Assembly (NCBI RefSeq): GCF_041146395.1
Contig: NC_090984.1
Span: 84,393,114-84,457,113 of the forward strand
Reading direction: 5' to 3'
From: Eulemur rufifrons
Taxonomy: Eukaryota; Chordata; Mammalia; Primates; Lemuridae
Length of the DNA: 64,000 bases
Part shown: one piece after another, positions 63,241 to 64,000 of the stretch
Position numbering within the stretch: the stretch's first letter is position 1
Layout of the letters: each line of letters opens with the position of its first letter
Program-made: the position numbers and the translations under genes
The notes under the pieces: model-generated
The model's database searches: none
The model's input: only the letters and a program-made list of their open reading frames with translations
What the model was told of the DNA's origin: nothing

Positions 63241-63882
63241 TTCCCACCAGTTGGAAGTTTGGCCAGTCCATATTTCTTTTGTAAAGGACTATTTGCACTC
63301 ACCTCACCTCAATAGGCTCAAATAAGCTTTTGTTACCTTTCAACCATAACAACTCTACAGTGTTGAGTGCCTTTCATTCAAATACATGTAAGTGAGAAAG
63401 TCCTATTTCTGCATGACAAATGGTGGCAAACTCTCAGGTTCTTCTTGTTCTCAGTCGCTTTTCTCCTGGGTGGGCCCCGTCTTTGCATTTCAATTCAGTT
63501 CAGTTCTATTTAACAAACATTTGCTGTATTCAGTACCAGCTAAGTTCTAGGCATTATCCTAAGAGCTATTTGTTTACTGGCGGGGTGGGGTTAGGGAGGC
63601 TGAAGGGAGAACTACGAAGGAAACCCTCTTCTGCCCTCAAAGAGTTTCTACACAGACAACTATACTCTACTCAAATGTAATGAATGCTGAACCAGTAATT
63701 TACCCAAAGTTTAGAAAGAGGAAAGGATTGGTCCCTTGGAAGGTCAGAAAAGTGCACTTATCAGGGTCTTGAAGGAGGATAAACATGTTTGTGCCTCATT
63801 TCTTGGGGCACAGACTAACTCATACATGCTTTTAATTCTGATAGTGCTGGTGAGATAATCTTAATAACTAAACATGTAGTGA

Positions 63883-63937
63883 GCATATATATATATATAT
63901 ATACACACACACACGCACACACACATACATATATATT
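63883..63937. repeat. (TA)n(CA)n compound microsatellite
   Basis: ATATAT units followed by ACACAC units with one G interruption, then ACATACATATATAT. Confidence 0.9.
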
Positions 63938-63939
63938 TC

Positions 63940-64000
63940 TTACAATAGCCCTGTGTAATAAACACTGTTATTATCCAAATTTCTCAGATGAGGAAATTGA
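63940..64000 (-). mobile_element. MIR remnant, antisense, cut by window end
   Basis: 'caatagccctgtgtaataaa' and 'tctcagatgaggaaattga' start an antisense MIR that continues past the edge. Confidence 0.6.

Overview
The window is mammalian nuclear DNA, most likely from a strepsirrhine primate (a lemur or close relative). Two full-length Alu elements (39785-40118 and 52690-53057) carry the long middle A-rich linker typical of strepsirrhine Alus. MIR, L2, old L1, MaLR LTR, hAT and mariner remnants make up most of the recognisable repeats. Nothing prokaryotic is present.

There is one protein-coding gene, BMP4, on the minus strand, running from about 36060 (5' end, approximate) to about 28970 (poly(A) site). 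It has four exons: non-coding exon 1 (35711 to ~36060), non-coding exon 2 (32528-32652), coding exon 3 (31048-31427, ATG at 31420) and coding exon 4 (~28970-30100, stop at 29244-29246). All splice junctions have GT/AG and join in frame to give a 409-residue BMP4 precursor. It has a signal peptide, a propeptide, both proprotein-convertase sites and the seven-cysteine TGF-beta-family knot. The reading frame is intact, so the gene looks functional. The spliced leader contains several upstream ORFs, one overlapping the BMP4 start codon and one formed across the exon 1/exon 2 junction.

Layout: 1-3830 is an antisense L1. 3.8-25 kb is the gene-free 3' flank of BMP4, with old repeats and a strong CTCF-type motif at 10147. 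25.4-26.4 kb is an orphan CpG island with an opposing CTCF-type motif. 28.97-36.1 kb is BMP4, with a promoter CpG island over intron 1 and exon 1. 36.3-64 kb is the gene-free 5' flank, with a second orphan CpG island (42.6-43.3 kb), a CTCF-type motif (41914), dense repeats (39-54 kb: Alus, MaLR LTRs, hAT, one near-complete mariner) and enhancer-like stretches near 60.9-61.5 and 63.0-63.2 kb. Such a regulatory-rich, gene-poor neighbourhood fits what is known of the BMP4 locus, whose developmental enhancers lie far from the gene.

No new gene system is visible. The most useful leads are the leader uORFs, the two orphan CpG islands, the CTCF-type motifs, the enhancer-like blocks and some informative transposon insertions. 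Repeat family names come from recalled consensus sequences and should be confirmed with RepeatMasker.
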